DNA of 47,327 nucleotides from Clostridiales bacterium (GCA_012518395.1 JAAYSJ010000168.1:1-47327), one strand, 5' to 3'; counted from the stretch's first letter, positions 1 to 9,138 are shown. The notes: generated by a model from the sequence alone, not told the origin. Translations and numbers: made by a program.

Positions 1-66
1 AAGATAATCCTTTATGACCTCCAGGAGGTTGACCTCATCGTCTACGACCAATATTTTTCTGCACAT
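1..66 (-). CDS. Response regulator, N-terminal fragment (runs off window)
   Basis: The first 22 codons of a gene whose remainder lies left of the window. The translation begins MCRKILVVDDEVNLLEVIKDYL. This is beta-1, the acidic Asp-Asp pair and the start of alpha-1 of a CheY-like receiver domain. The ATG at 66 is the only sensible start: an in-frame TGA lies 12-15 bases upstream. A purine-rich stretch (GAGGCGGG) sits about 8 bases before it. The output domain is not visible, so the class (OmpR, NarL or other) cannot be given. It follows pflA on the same strand but has its own promoter-like sequence. Confidence 0.8.
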   Translation of the reverse strand, partial: MCRKILVVDDEVNLLEVIKDYL

Positions 67-111
67 TTTCAGCCCGCCTCACCCTCATCTTAATCCATAT
101 ACACTTATTTT

Positions 112-139
112 ATCATATACTCTTGTTATATCATCTCAA
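112..139 (-). promoter_or_regulatory. Sigma-A-type promoter for the response regulator gene
   Basis: On the minus strand TTGAGA (134-139) and TATGAT (112-117) are separated by 16 bases. This is a good match to -35 and -10 hexamers, about 45 bases before the response regulator ATG. It suggests the regulator is transcribed separately from pflBA. Confidence 0.5.
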
Positions 140-189
140 GATGAAAATTCTATGAACATTATTGGTGTATATGTTTCATACTAAAGGGG

Positions 190-930
190 TTATTGGTGAA
201 GTTCCAGTGGCAAACCATGCCCCTTGAATATTGCCCTGGACTCCCCCATCATTTTGGCATCAGGCACAGGGACTCCCTTTAAGGGGTATTCGTAGCCCAT
301 CTCCTCCCATTTGTAGGCTCCCATATCGTGGTAAGGGAGGATCTCCACCAGCTTAACATTATCATAATCCTTTAGCATTATTGCCAGTCGTTCCAGGTCG
401 GCTGGGTCGTCGGTATACCCCGGAATTATTACATACCTAATCCACACCGGCTTTCCTATATCTCTCAGATGGTTGAGAAAAGATATTATCTTTTTAGTTC
501 CCACCCCCGTTATCTTACGGTGGTTTTCTTCCACAGCGTGTTTTATACTCAGGAGGATCAGATCTGTAACCTCTAAAAGTTCCTCGGCCTTATCTGCGTC
601 GGTAAACCCGGAGGTATCCATAACGGTATTAAGCCCTAACTCCCGCACCCTAGTGAACAATTCCCTGGTAAATTCAGCTTGGAGAACAGGCTCTCCACCT
701 GTAGCTGTGACCCCTCCCCCAGAACTTTTTAGAAAATACATATATTTATTTATATCCTCCATCAATTCATCTACGGTGACTTCCCTGCCCGCCTTAGGAT
801 CCCATGCATCCCTATTATGACAAAAGATACACCTTAGGGGGCAGCCCTGCATAAAGACCACATACCTTATGCCAGGGCCGTCCACTGTCCCCATGGTTTC
901 AACGGAGTGTATTCTACCTTTTATGCTCAT
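190..930 (-). CDS. pflA: Pyruvate formate-lyase activating enzyme (radical SAM)
   Basis: Installs the glycyl radical on pyruvate formate-lyase, using S-adenosylmethionine and a [4Fe-4S] cluster in the cytoplasm. The radical SAM motif CPLRCIFC (Cx3Cx2C) lies near residue 30, after the family-typical VDGPGIRYVVFMQGC. The GGGVTATGGEP glycine-rich segment and the conserved C-terminal half are present. Length is about 246 residues, normal for the family. I chose the ATG at 930, which follows the pflB stop by 7 bases and has an AAGGGG element upstream. A TTG at 951 would add seven residues and overlap pflB. Translational coupling with pflB is likely. Confidence 0.93.
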   Translation of the reverse strand: MSIKGRIHSVETMGTVDGPGIRYVVFMQGCPLRCIFCHNRDAWDPKAGREVTVDELMEDINKYMYFLKSSGGGVTATGGEPVLQAEFTRELFTRVRELGLNTVMDTSGFTDADKAEELLEVTDLILLSIKHAVEENHRKITGVGTKKIISFLNHLRDIGKPVWIRYVIIPGYTDDPADLERLAIMLKDYDNVKLVEILPYHDMGAYKWEEMGYEYPLKGVPVPDAKMMGESRAIFKGHGLPLELHQ

Positions 931-937
931 CTTTATA

Positions 938-3166
938 TCAAACCCCTTCAAAGAAGGTGCGCTTAATTACGTCCTCCTGTTGCTCTCTGGTGAGCTTAAT
1001 AAAGTTTACGGCGTATCCCGAGACCCTTATTGTAAGCTGGGGATATTTTTCCGGGTGTTCCATGGCGTCCAGCAAGGTCTCCCGTTCAAAAACGTTGACG
1101 TTCATATGATGCCCGCCCTTAAAGAAGAACCCATCCATTATAGTTACCAGATTTTCCTCCCTGGTTTTTAAATCCCTGCCCAAAGCCTTGGGCACTATAG
1201 AGAAGGTATAGGATATACCGTCCTCAGCATACCTGTAAGGAAGCTTGGCCACCGAGCTTAAAGAGGCGACAGCGCCTTTTTTATCCCTGCCATGCATTGG
1301 GTTGGCGCCCGGCGCAAAGGGCTCTCCCGCTTTTCTGCCATCAGGGGTATTCCCCGTCACTTTTCCATATACTACATTGGAAGTAATGGTTAATATGGAT
1401 AGTGTTGCCATACTGTCCCTATAGGTTCTTTGTTTTCTAAGCTTTCTCATAAAACTTTCCACAAGAGATACAGCCAGATCATCAGCCCTGTCATCGTTGT
1501 TGCCATACATGGGGTATTCTCCCTCGATCTCAAAATCCACTGCCAGCCCCTCGTCATTTCTGATGGGCTTTACCCTGGCATATTTTATGGCACTCAAGGA
1601 ATCCACTACCACTGATAAACCGGCTATGCCGCAGGCCATAGTACGTAATATATCCTTATCATGAAGAGCCATTTCCAAGGCTTCATAGCTATATTTATCG
1701 TGCATATAATGAATTATGTTGAGGGCTTTTATATACGTTCCTGCTAACCACTCCATCACTTCATCGAACCTTGTCATTACGTCGTCATAATCCAAATATT
1801 CTGTAGTGATGGGGGCAAATTTGGGCGTAACCTGAAGCCCCAGCTTTTCGTCTTTACCGCCATTGATAGCATATAACAAAGCCTTGCCCAGGTTGGATCT
1901 GGCCCCAAAAAACTGCATCTGTTTGCCTGTTCTCATAGCCGAAACACAGCAGGCAATGGAATAATCGTCCCCCCATAAAGGTCTCATTATGTCGTCGCTC
2001 TCATATTGGATGGAGCTGGTTTCAATAGACATCCTGGCGCAAAACACTTTGAAATTCTCAGGCATTGCCGTTGACCATAATACCGTCATATTCGGTTCCG
2101 GTGCAGGCCCAAGATTGCTCAGGGTATGAAGAAACCTAAAAGATGTTTTAGTAACCAAGGTTCTTCCATCCAAGGCCATGCCGCCAATGGCTTCCGTAAC
2201 CCAGGTGGGATCTCCGCTGAATAATTCATTATATTCTGGCGTTCTTAAAAACCTTACCAATCTCAGTTTTATAACCAATTGATCTATAAGTTCCTGGGCT
2301 TCCTCTTCCGTCAGGACTCCCTCAGCCATATCCCGTTCAATATATATATCCAGGAATGTGGATACCCTGCCCAGGCTCATAGCAGCCCCATTTTGTTCCT
2401 TAACGGCACCTAAGAATGCGAAATAGAGCCACTGTACCGCCTCATGGGCATCTTTGGCAGGTCGGGATATATCAAACCCATAGCTTTGCGCCATAGTCTT
2501 TAGAGCTTCCAACGCCCTAATCTGATCCGTGGTCTCCTCCCTTTGGCGAATGATCTCATCCTCCATCCAAGCGGTTTCCAATAGGGCCATCTGCTTTTCC
2601 TTCTCTTCGATCAATCGATCTACCCCATACAAAGGAACCCTGCGATAATCGCCTATTATCCTTCCCCTGCCATAGGCATCCGGCAGCCCGGTGATAATAC
2701 CCGCCTTTCTCGCCCTTCTGATCTCCGGGGTATAGGCATCAAAGACTCCCTGATTATGGGTTTTGCGGTATTCTGTGAATATCTTTTCCACCTTAGGATC
2801 CAGTTTATACCCATAGGCATCGCAAGCGTTTTTTACCATACGAATGCCGCCAAAAGGCATAATTGCCCTTTTTAAGGGCTCATCTGTTTGAAAGCCAACA
2901 ATTATTTCTAATTCTTTGTCTATATAACCCGGCTCATGGGAAGTGATAGTCGAAACTGTCTTAGTATCTATATCTAATGTACCGTCTTTCCTATTCTCTT
3001 CCCTCAACAGGGCAGTAGTCCTTTCCCATAGTTTTTCGGTCTTCACGGAAGGGGCGGCTAAAAAGGAATCGTCCCCCTCGTAAGGCTTGTAATTGGACTG
3101 TATAAACTCCCTGACATCAACCTCGTGTCTCCAATAACCCTCGTTAAAATTTCTCCATGCATCCAT
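938..3166 (-). CDS. pflB: Formate C-acetyltransferase (pyruvate formate-lyase)
   Basis: Converts pyruvate and CoA to acetyl-CoA and formate under anaerobic conditions. The 742-residue protein has the adjacent catalytic cysteines (C406-C407 in [11 protein letters not shown]) and the C-terminal glycyl-radical loop RVSGYAV (G717). These separate true PFL from the glycerol or choline lyase branches. Length matches the family (about 740-760). The ATG at 3166 follows an AGGAGC site. pflA lies directly downstream, so the two form an operon. The minus strand upstream carries a TATAAT at 3191-3196, but I see no convincing -35 or Rex/FNR palindrome. Confidence 0.97.
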   Translation of the reverse strand: MDAWRNFNEGYWRHEVDVREFIQSNYKPYEGDDSFLAAPSVKTEKLWERTTALLREENRKDGTLDIDTKTVSTITSHEPGYIDKELEIIVGFQTDEPLKRAIMPFGGIRMVKNACDAYGYKLDPKVEKIFTEYRKTHNQGVFDAYTPEIRRARKAGIITGLPDAYGRGRIIGDYRRVPLYGVDRLIEEKEKQMALLETAWMEDEIIRQREETTDQIRALEALKTMAQSYGFDISRPAKDAHEAVQWLYFAFLGAVKEQNGAAMSLGRVSTFLDIYIERDMAEGVLTEEEAQELIDQLVIKLRLVRFLRTPEYNELFSGDPTWVTEAIGGMALDGRTLVTKTSFRFLHTLSNLGPAPEPNMTVLWSTAMPENFKVFCARMSIETSSIQYESDDIMRPLWGDDYSIACCVSAMRTGKQMQFFGARSNLGKALLYAINGGKDEKLGLQVTPKFAPITTEYLDYDDVMTRFDEVMEWLAGTYIKALNIIHYMHDKYSYEALEMALHDKDILRTMACGIAGLSVVVDSLSAIKYARVKPIRNDEGLAVDFEIEGEYPMYGNNDDRADDLAVSLVESFMRKLRKQRTYRDSMATLSILTITSNVVYGKVTGNTPDGRKAGEPFAPGANPMHGRDKKGAVASLSSVAKLPYRYAEDGISYTFSIVPKALGRDLKTREENLVTIMDGFFFKGGHHMNVNVFERETLLDAMEHPEKYPQLTIRVSGYAVNFIKLTREQQEDVIKRTFFEGV

Positions 3167-3190
3167 TTTATATCAGCTCCTAAACCATAT

Positions 3191-3196
3191 ATTATA
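3191..3196 (-). promoter_or_regulatory. Likely -10 element of pflBA
   Basis: An exact TATAAT on the minus strand, 25 bases before the pflB ATG. The AGGAGC ribosome-binding site lies between. No strong -35 hexamer is visible at 16-18 bases, so an activator may be needed. Confidence 0.35.
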
Positions 3197-3366
3197 CTTA
3201 ATCAAAAATTTTATTAGTTTGGGACAATGATCCCCATTTTTGATTATTCTTCCTAAATAGGGGTGTCTTAGTCCTATATATAGATAATACCCGGCATGGG
3301 ATTTCAATCATGTTTATTTAATTCTAACTGACACGATGCAATAAAAATATTTTAAGGAGGGCTAAT

Positions 3367-3507
3367 ATGAAATTAAATTATCAGGTAAGGGCTTCCAAAA
3401 GTTTGGATAAGGCTCTAATAGGAACCGTGGTCAATCATCAGATATTCACCGTGGCAGCAGAAGTTGAGAGAGTTTTAGCGGCCGCAATAAATAAAGCCGC
3501 CAACTGA
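3367..3507 (+). CDS. Small protein of unknown function, 46 residues
   Basis: An ATG at 3367 follows a perfect AAGGAGG site with 6-base spacing and opens a 46-codon frame ending in TGA at 3505-3507. A strong hairpin terminator follows 50 bases later. The protein begins MKLNYQVRASKSLDKALIGT and ends in a likely amphipathic helix rich in Ala and Val (TVAAEVERVLAAAINKAAN). It has no cysteine, no signal peptide and no membrane span. I do not recognise the family. The ribosome-binding site, isolated position between two minus-strand operons and own terminator support a real gene. It lies divergent to pflB. Confidence 0.6.
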   Translation: MKLNYQVRASKSLDKALIGTVVNHQIFTVAAEVERVLAAAINKAAN

Positions 3508-3556
3508 TCCTGTCCATAGAAAAGTCCTAAGTGGGAATATAATCTTCTGTAGAGTT

Positions 3557-3585
3557 AAAAAGAAGCAGTTATCCTGCTTCTTTTT
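3557..3585. terminator. Bidirectional intrinsic terminator
   Basis: A perfect 12-base stem (3557-3568 with 3574-3585) has a 5-base loop and A/T-rich ends on both sides, so it can terminate both strands. On the minus strand the stem begins inside the last codons of the secreted repeat protein gene, whose stop is at 3569-3571. On the plus strand it ends the 46-codon gene. Confidence 0.8.
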
Positions 3586-3994
3586 CTGTCTCTACATTGT
3601 ATTGCCCGGGATTTTGCCACATTCTAACTCTTCTGTTTCTGCCCATTCCACAATGACCGTTTCTGCCCATTCCATGATAACCATTTCTGCCCACTCCGTT
3701 GTTATCATTTCTACCTATGCCATAGCGACCATTTCCGCCCATTATACCGGGATCGAAACCATTTTCCTCATGGAACTTCTCCATATAATCAAAGTGCTCT
3801 TTCCACCTATCGGCCTCTTCTTGGGTGATCTTTCCTTCATCCAGAGCCTGTTCAACCCTTTCCCTACGGGCTGAAAACATGGATCTGAAAAAACTAATGG
3901 GGTCATCACCGTCTTCAGCCGCTGCCAAAATCGGGGGTATTGCTAAAAGACTTATGATGGCAAGAACTGCCGCAAACAATATGAACTTCTTCAT
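3569..3994 (-). CDS. Secreted DUF2680-like protein with octapeptide repeats
   Basis: A 141-residue protein. A Lys-Lys start and hydrophobic core (about residues 2-22) form a signal peptide with a likely Ala-X-Ala cleavage near residue 26. A charged helical segment follows, containing EGKITQEEADRWKEHF, the GxITQEEAD pattern seen in clostridial DUF2680 proteins. Residues about 92-123 are four tandem octapeptides of the form GxGRNxxx, then a Trp/Gln/Asn tail. I chose the ATG at 3994, preceded by GAGGAG; the longer frame to 4039 lacks a signal-like start. It is probably exported. Function is unknown; wall association or metal/anion binding through the His/Asn/Arg repeats is only inference. Confidence 0.7.
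   Translation of the reverse strand: MKKFILFAAVLAIISLLAIPPILAAAEDGDDPISFFRSMFSARRERVEQALDEGKITQEEADRWKEHFDYMEKFHEENGFDPGIMGGNGRYGIGRNDNNGVGRNGYHGMGRNGHCGMGRNRRVRMWQNPGQYNVETEKEAG
3626..3721 (-). repeat. Four 24-base tandem repeats (octapeptide coding)
   Basis: Four consecutive 24-base units encode GIGRNDNN, GVGRNGYH, GMGRNGHC and GMGRNRRV. The units are similar at DNA level (recurrent TTTCTGCCCA on the plus strand), pointing to recent tandem duplication with drift at the last three residues. Confidence 0.8.
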
Positions 3995-4063
3995 GGACTC
4001 TATCTCCTCTCCCATTAATGTTATCCGATTATAAATCAATTATAACGAAACAATGTGAAGATA

Positions 4064-4708
4064 TTATGAAGATATCGAGTTTTTGAAATATGGGCAATAA
4101 GAAGAAAGAAAACAGCTTTCGCACTTAGGCCTTCTGGCATTACAAATCTGCCTGCCGTGGTAAATAAGCCACCTGTGGGCATCAGACCATTTATTCTTGG
4201 GTATATTCTCCATCAGCTGTTTTTCTGTATCCAGTACATTCTTAGCATCAGCCAGCCCCAGCCTGTTAGATACTCTAAAGACATGGGTATCTACTGCTAT
4301 GGCATCAATACCAAAAGCGTTGCTTGCCACTACATTGGCAGTTTTTCTGCCTACGCCAGGCAAGGTCTGCAAGACATCTATATCCGCGGGAACCTGACCG
4401 TTGAACTTATCAATTAAGATCCCACACGAAGCAATTATATTTCTGCTCTTAGTTTTATAAAACCCGCAACTTTTTACATACCCTTCTACTTCAGTTAAAT
4501 CGGCAGCAGCCAAGTCCTCAGGGCCTGGGTATCTTTCAAAAAGAGCAGGGGTGATCTTATTTACCTGCCTATCGGTGCATTGGGCGGAAAGGATCGTCGC
4601 AACCAATAGCTGGTAGGGGTTTTTATGGTCAAGACCAGGTTTTGTATCATGATACTTTTCCCCTAAAAGTTTCAGTATCTTATCTATGTTTTCTTTGCTG
4701 TTATTCAT
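4064..4708 (-). CDS. nth: Endonuclease III (DNA glycosylase/AP lyase)
   Basis: Base excision repair enzyme that removes oxidised pyrimidines and cuts abasic sites. All hallmarks are present in 214 residues. The helix-hairpin-helix is LPGVGRKTANVV with catalytic Lys122. The catalytic Asp140 is in VDTHVFRV. The four cysteines of the [4Fe-4S] loop are C189, C196, C199 and C205 (spacing Cx6Cx2Cx5C). Length is normal (about 210). The ATG at 4708 follows an AGGAAGG site. Confidence 0.96.
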   Translation of the reverse strand: MNNSKENIDKILKLLGEKYHDTKPGLDHKNPYQLLVATILSAQCTDRQVNKITPALFERYPGPEDLAAADLTEVEGYVKSCGFYKTKSRNIIASCGILIDKFNGQVPADIDVLQTLPGVGRKTANVVASNAFGIDAIAVDTHVFRVSNRLGLADAKNVLDTEKQLMENIPKNKWSDAHRWLIYHGRQICNARRPKCESCFLSSYCPYFKNSISS

Positions 4709-4817
4709 AATGCCTTCCTTTCCTTAGGTTCAGAGCCTAATGAGGCGTTCAGTATCGTTAGCTGAGTTTCATATATGATATAACAGAACATACTTTCATT
4801 GCAAGGATACGATATCC

Positions 4818-5093
4818 TCAATAAATGGGTATTCTGGAAAGCTGATTGGAGTTCCCAACCCTTCTTATTGAATAGAATCCCATAACAGGAACATTGCTTT
4901 TCTTGTAGATATCTATTATATATGGAGTTATAATCGACGGAAAACTAAGGGATAGGCCACATCCTAAGGATACCCCTTTAGGTGTAGATATGACCTTGGT
5001 TTTATAACCGTTACTTTCCAAGATTTGGTGAAAAAATAAAGCATGCTGCCTGGAATTAAAGGATACAAAATCGAATTCCATAACTGTTGACAT
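4818..5093 (-). CDS. DUF3343 protein (putative Se/S carrier-like)
   Basis: A 91-residue protein with the DUF3343 (PF11823) layout. The N-terminal EFDFVSFNSRQHALFFHQIL is followed by the segment TPKGVSLGCGLSLSF, where the single cysteine sits in the conserved GCGLS motif. The family is proposed to carry selenium or sulfur because it often neighbours selD, yedF and class V desulfurases. Here it is divergent from exactly such an aminotransferase, with starts 126 bases apart. The ATG at 5093 follows a G6 tract. Family assignment is good; the carrier role is inference. Confidence 0.75.
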   Translation of the reverse strand: MSTVMEFDFVSFNSRQHALFFHQILESNGYKTKVISTPKGVSLGCGLSLSFPSIITPYIIDIYKKSNVPVMGFYSIRRVGNSNQLSRIPIY

Positions 5094-5219
5094 TCTCAGC
5101 CCCCCTGTTTATTTACTATTTCAGCTTAAAAGGCGAAATTTATATTTGCTGTACTAATAGTATATTTTTAGAGTTCATTTTTGCTATAAAACATATACAT
5201 AAAGAGAGGGGGAATAAGA

Positions 5220-6377
5220 ATGATTTATATGGATAATGCTGCAACATCATGGCCAAAACCCAATATTGTTTATGATACTGTTTCGCAAGCTATGAAAGAA
5301 TATGGTGCAAATCCAGGGCGATCCAGCCACAAAATGGCTGTTAAAGCAGCCCAGGCTCTTATTACTACCAGGGAATCCCTTTGCAGGCTCTTCAATACAC
5401 CGAACCCTTTTAGCATGGTTTTTACCTTTAACACCACAGACAGCCTGAATCTTGCCATCAAAGGCCTCCTGAAGAAGAGGGATCATGTTATAACTACCTC
5501 CATGGAACATAATTCTGTCGTTAGACCCTTGATGCATTTAGCCCGTGCCGGTATTGATGTCACCATTGTTCCCACTGATTCTACTGGGATCATTGACCCT
5601 GTTGAGATTGAAAAAGCTATTAAGGGTAATACCAAGCTGATAGTGACTACCCATGCCTCTAACGTAACAGGCACCGTCATGCCAATTGAAAAAGTCGGGA
5701 AAATAGCAAAACAATATGGAGTTTTGTATCTGGTGGACGCTGCACAAACAGCCGGGCTTATACCCCTGGATCTTTCCAAGCTGGAAATCGATTTGTTAGC
5801 AATGCCTGGTCACAAAGGTCTTTTAGGACCCCAGGGCACAGGTGTATTATTTATTAGGGAGGGTACTTCCCTTAATCAAATCCGGGAAGGGGGCACCGGC
5901 AGCCAATCGGAAAGCATCTATCAGCCAGGTTTTTTACCTGACCGCTATGAATCGGGTACCATGAATACTCCCGGTATCGCGGGGATGGGAGCAGGTATTG
6001 AATATATTCTGTCCCGGGATCAAGAAAAGTCTTTCTCCCGGATCCAAGGCATGGAGGAAATGTTTATTGATGCTTTAAATTCAATAAAAGGGGTTAAGGT
6101 GTACGGTCCTAAAAGCATTCAACATAGGGCCGGGATCATCTCCATCAATATAGGGGATAAAGATTCCAGAGAAATAGTAAATATATTAAATAATGAATAT
6201 GATATAGCTGCCAGGGGCAGCTTGCACTGCGCCCCTTTAGCCCATGAAACTATAGGCACTAAGGATCAGGGAACAGTAAGGTTCAGCCCTGGGGTATTCT
6301 CCACCCGGGAAGAGATCCGAATATGTGTAAAAGCTATCGAAGATATAATCCACAGGATCAAAACCCGCAGTATTTGA
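5220..6377 (+). CDS. Class V aminotransferase, cysteine desulfurase family (TIGR01977-like)
   Basis: A PLP enzyme expected to mobilise sulfur (or selenium) from cysteine or selenocysteine. In 385 residues it has the N-terminal MIYMDNAATSWPKP, the cofactor Asp173 in LVDAAQTAG, the PLP lysine K199 in MPGHKGLLGPQG and a catalytic-loop cysteine C337 in RGSLHCAPLAHE. The HCAPLAH form matches the EF_2568-type subfamily (TIGR01977) rather than IscS or SufS. That subfamily is often found with selenium-dependent molybdenum hydroxylase genes. An AGAGAGGGGG site precedes the ATG. A strong hairpin follows the stop. No sufU, iscU or selD lies nearby. Confidence 0.88.
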   Translation: MIYMDNAATSWPKPNIVYDTVSQAMKEYGANPGRSSHKMAVKAAQALITTRESLCRLFNTPNPFSMVFTFNTTDSLNLAIKGLLKKRDHVITTSMEHNSVVRPLMHLARAGIDVTIVPTDSTGIIDPVEIEKAIKGNTKLIVTTHASNVTGTVMPIEKVGKIAKQYGVLYLVDAAQTAGLIPLDLSKLEIDLLAMPGHKGLLGPQGTGVLFIREGTSLNQIREGGTGSQSESIYQPGFLPDRYESGTMNTPGIAGMGAGIEYILSRDQEKSFSRIQGMEEMFIDALNSIKGVKVYGPKSIQHRAGIISINIGDKDSREIVNILNNEYDIAARGSLHCAPLAHETIGTKDQGTVRFSPGVFSTREEIRICVKAIEDIIHRIKTRSI

Positions 6378-6397
6378 ATCGGGACCCGAAAAGACCA

Positions 6398-6432
6398 CCA
6401 AAGCCGATTGATCCTTAATCAATCGGCTTTGG
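6398..6432. terminator. Intrinsic terminator after the desulfurase gene
   Basis: A perfect 14-base stem (6398-6411 with 6419-6432) has a 7-base loop and is followed by TTTACAAT. It separates convergent genes and may act on both strands. Confidence 0.75.
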
Positions 6433-6488
6433 TTTACAATAGATATTTATTGCCAATATAGCAACAATAATTCAAATCTTATACAACA

Positions 6489-7031
6489 TTACTCTTTAGG
6501 GCCATCTAAAGCCTTATCTAGAACAGGCACTACCAATAAGGCAAGAATACCGCCAATGAGAGCCGTTACTAATTGGATCCAGCTATAATTTACTGAAAGA
6601 ACCGCCTTTATCTGATCGGGTATGTTGGGGTATATTACAGGCAATACCAAGCGTATTATGGATAGATAAAGAACAATAAATTTCACAAGAGCGCCCGCCC
6701 CAATGGCTAAGAATTTATTTTTCTTATAAAGGAGGTAAACCGTTACTACGATGGAAATATTCCCTATGGCGATGGCAACTGCTAAAAAGGGCATGTCTCC
6801 TCTAATATGTCCCTGCAAAAAGGCTATTAGAGGCGCTATGATGGAAATGATCGTTCCGCCCTCCCAGCCCGCAAATATTGCCGCAATTATCAGGGATAGA
6901 TTTACCAAAGAGCCCACAATATAGATAGCTATAGACGGAGGCATGGGAACAATTTGTCTGAGTGACTGAAACAATACAGTCAGCCCAAGAAGTACTGCTG
7001 TTCTGGCTAAAAACTTAGTTGTAAATTTCAC
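6489..7031 (-). CDS. ECF transporter S component (vitamin/substrate-binding membrane subunit)
   Basis: A 180-residue, strongly hydrophobic protein with about five to six membrane helices. It has the arrangement of ECF-type S components (PF12822), which bind a vitamin or precursor and dock with a shared EcfA-EcfT module. Its ligand cannot be told from sequence, and no ecfA/T genes or biosynthetic genes lie beside it. The GTG at 7031 is supported by GGGGTG seven bases upstream. The 179-base leader contains a 7-base-stem hairpin (7152-7170) but no riboswitch core that I recognise. Tryptophan, pantothenate or another vitamin are all possible substrates. Confidence 0.7.
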   Translation of the reverse strand: MKFTTKFLARTAVLLGLTVLFQSLRQIVPMPPSIAIYIVGSLVNLSLIIAAIFAGWEGGTIISIIAPLIAFLQGHIRGDMPFLAVAIAIGNISIVVTVYLLYKKNKFLAIGAGALVKFIVLYLSIIRLVLPVIYPNIPDQIKAVLSVNYSWIQLVTALIGGILALLVVPVLDKALDGPKE

Positions 7032-7210
7032 AAACTTTCACCCCGAGTCACATTATTTTTTAATAACATTCTTGTTTAATCCTTCCTTTATTGATACAAC
7101 TCCGACATCCGAAATTGTAAAAACTAATTAAACCCCATAAAACCATAGTTAAACCTGGTTTCCCCAGGTTATAACCCTGACTGCTTTACGGGTGTTAAAT
7201 ATAATATATA

Positions 7211-8920
7211 TTATACACCATTAGTTATATTTTTGACAACTAGTATAGTGACATCGTCCATCATTACATTACCTGCCAGCAGGGTGTAATATGCATCTGT
7301 TAATTCTTCACATATTTCTTGAGCCGAATAATCCTCCATGCCCTTTAAATACTCCATAATTTTATCTGAGGAAAATAAATCGGGTCTCTTTCTGTCGATT
7401 TCACCTAAACCGTCGCTATAAAGCACCAGGGTGTCTCCCTGAGCAATGCTTATGGTTTTTGTTTCATAGCTAGGCTTAAATACAGAGCCGAGCCTGCATA
7501 TTGGAAAACCTTCCAATTCAATAGGAACTGTTTCCCCGCTCTGTTTGATTATTATAGGGCGGGTGTTCATACCTGCAGAAGCGTAGGAAAGTTCGCCTGT
7601 TTTATAATCATATATGCCATAAAACAGTACTGCATACATTTCCTCAGGAAAAGACATATTGTTATAGACATGGTATAGATTTGACAAAACTCCTCTGGGA
7701 GTTAATATCCGGTGCCTGCTGTCATCGTAGTCTACTCTAAACCTCATACTCTGGTTTATAAAGACATTTACCATGGCCGCGGATACCCCATGGCCCGCAA
7801 CATCTCCTATTACTATTCCGACCTTATCCTCATCCAATCGAAAAATATTATAGAAGTCACCGCCTACCTGTTCGCAGGGAAGATATTTTGCAGCAAATTC
7901 CATACCCTGTATCTTGGGAAATTCCGTTGTCATCAGGGCATTTTGAATATGTTTGGCATCCCTAAGGTTTTTCATGATCTTTTCGTTGGCCTCAGTTATC
8001 TCCTTCGTCCTCAACCTAACTGATTTTTCAAGGTCTTCTACATAATTACTGAGCTGTTTCTCGGCCGCAAACAGATCCTTGTAAGGTTTACTTACGTTGA
8101 TATTAATCAGGCCTCTAAAAAGCAGAAAATACCCCAATAGTTTATAGAAATGCCCTATTAAGTTGTAGATATCATACACGTTATTATACATAGTAAAGGC
8201 CATCTCCCCAAACCCATTGATAAAGAGACCCATTACCATAAGGGAATATTCCTTTTTCCCCCTGTCTATAACGAAATATTTTTGGTAGATAATCGCTGTA
8301 ACTACCAGTAAAACAGTTATAAGATATTCAATCCATATCTTTAAAGGTGTTATCCCCGTTTCCTCCAAATAAAATATTGTAAAGAAGTCTGTAAATCGGG
8401 AAATAATAGCTATGGACAAAACCGCCAGCCCTGCCGCTGCGCTTACGATAAAGGCTTGGTTTTTGATAATCTTTTTCTGCTCTGGTATCAAAACCGCTAC
8501 CAATATCCCGATAACCATGGTTACTCTGGAAACCAACCATAAGACCGTTGCGGTGATAGGGGAAGGCGAAATCATAAACGTTGGCATCCCTTTGTAGGAA
8601 AATGTGTGCGCGCTATCGAAGAAAGCCACCGCCAAGAAGGTGCTCGCCATTATTATCATGCCTGCCGAATTGGTCTGTCCCGAGGTAAAGTAAGTAACAG
8701 AAAATATACTGAAAGACATAAGTACGGATAAAAGTTCCAGAAGGACATGAATGGTTAGAAAAGTATCCGAAGAAAGGACAAAAAAGGCCCTATCTTCATA
8801 AAATTTTATAGAATAGAATATTAAGATAGTGACAATGAAAATCACAAAAACCTTTGACCACCCTCTAAGCTGGTGTGATCCCTGCCTTGTCCCTTTCAAA
8901 GTTTCCCTTAATTCCCCCAT
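7211..8920 (-). CDS. Membrane-sensor PP2C-type serine phosphatase (MASE3-like + SpoIIE)
   Basis: Probably a sensor phosphatase acting on anti-sigma antagonists or similar proteins. The N-terminal half (to about residue 290) has roughly eight membrane helices with the motif FFDSAHTFSYKGMP, typical of MASE3 sensors. A short coiled coil (SNYVEDLEKSVRLRTKEI) follows. The C-terminal half is a SpoIIE/PP2C domain with metal-site motifs GDVAGHGVSAAM, LYSDGLGE and DDVTILVV. I prefer the ATG at 8920, preceded by AAAGGGTG. An ATG at 8944 would add eight residues but has a poor site. No kinase or antagonist gene is adjacent, so its target is unknown. Confidence 0.82.
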   Translation of the reverse strand: MGELRETLKGTRQGSHQLRGWSKVFVIFIVTILIFYSIKFYEDRAFFVLSSDTFLTIHVLLELLSVLMSFSIFSVTYFTSGQTNSAGMIIMASTFLAVAFFDSAHTFSYKGMPTFMISPSPITATVLWLVSRVTMVIGILVAVLIPEQKKIIKNQAFIVSAAAGLAVLSIAIISRFTDFFTIFYLEETGITPLKIWIEYLITVLLVVTAIIYQKYFVIDRGKKEYSLMVMGLFINGFGEMAFTMYNNVYDIYNLIGHFYKLLGYFLLFRGLININVSKPYKDLFAAEKQLSNYVEDLEKSVRLRTKEITEANEKIMKNLRDAKHIQNALMTTEFPKIQGMEFAAKYLPCEQVGGDFYNIFRLDEDKVGIVIGDVAGHGVSAAMVNVFINQSMRFRVDYDDSRHRILTPRGVLSNLYHVYNNMSFPEEMYAVLFYGIYDYKTGELSYASAGMNTRPIIIKQSGETVPIELEGFPICRLGSVFKPSYETKTISIAQGDTLVLYSDGLGEIDRKRPDLFSSDKIMEYLKGMEDYSAQEICEELTDAYYTLLAGNVMMDDVTILVVKNITNGV

Positions 8921-9138
8921 AAAACACCCTTTACAATCTTTCATTCAATATATTATATGCTTGCTCCCCTATCATACCATAATATATCCGTTCTATCGAC
9001 AGCATTGAGATGGTTATAATGTCATAAATAGACACTTTCTATCTAAAAATTATATATGTTGAAAAAAGATTTATCATTCTAAAGCTAGCATAGCCTACTG
9101 TATTCAACAAAAGTAATGTATTTTATGCAAAATATTAA

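Noticed and set aside
869-1171. Plus-strand frames inside pflB/pflA and other operons
   Set aside because: They lie opposite strongly conserved genes with clear motifs and have no own start signals; they are antisense shadows.
7152-7170. Hairpin upstream of the ECF S component as a riboswitch or terminator
   Set aside because: Seven-base stem without U-tract and without any aptamer core I recognise; left as a minor note.
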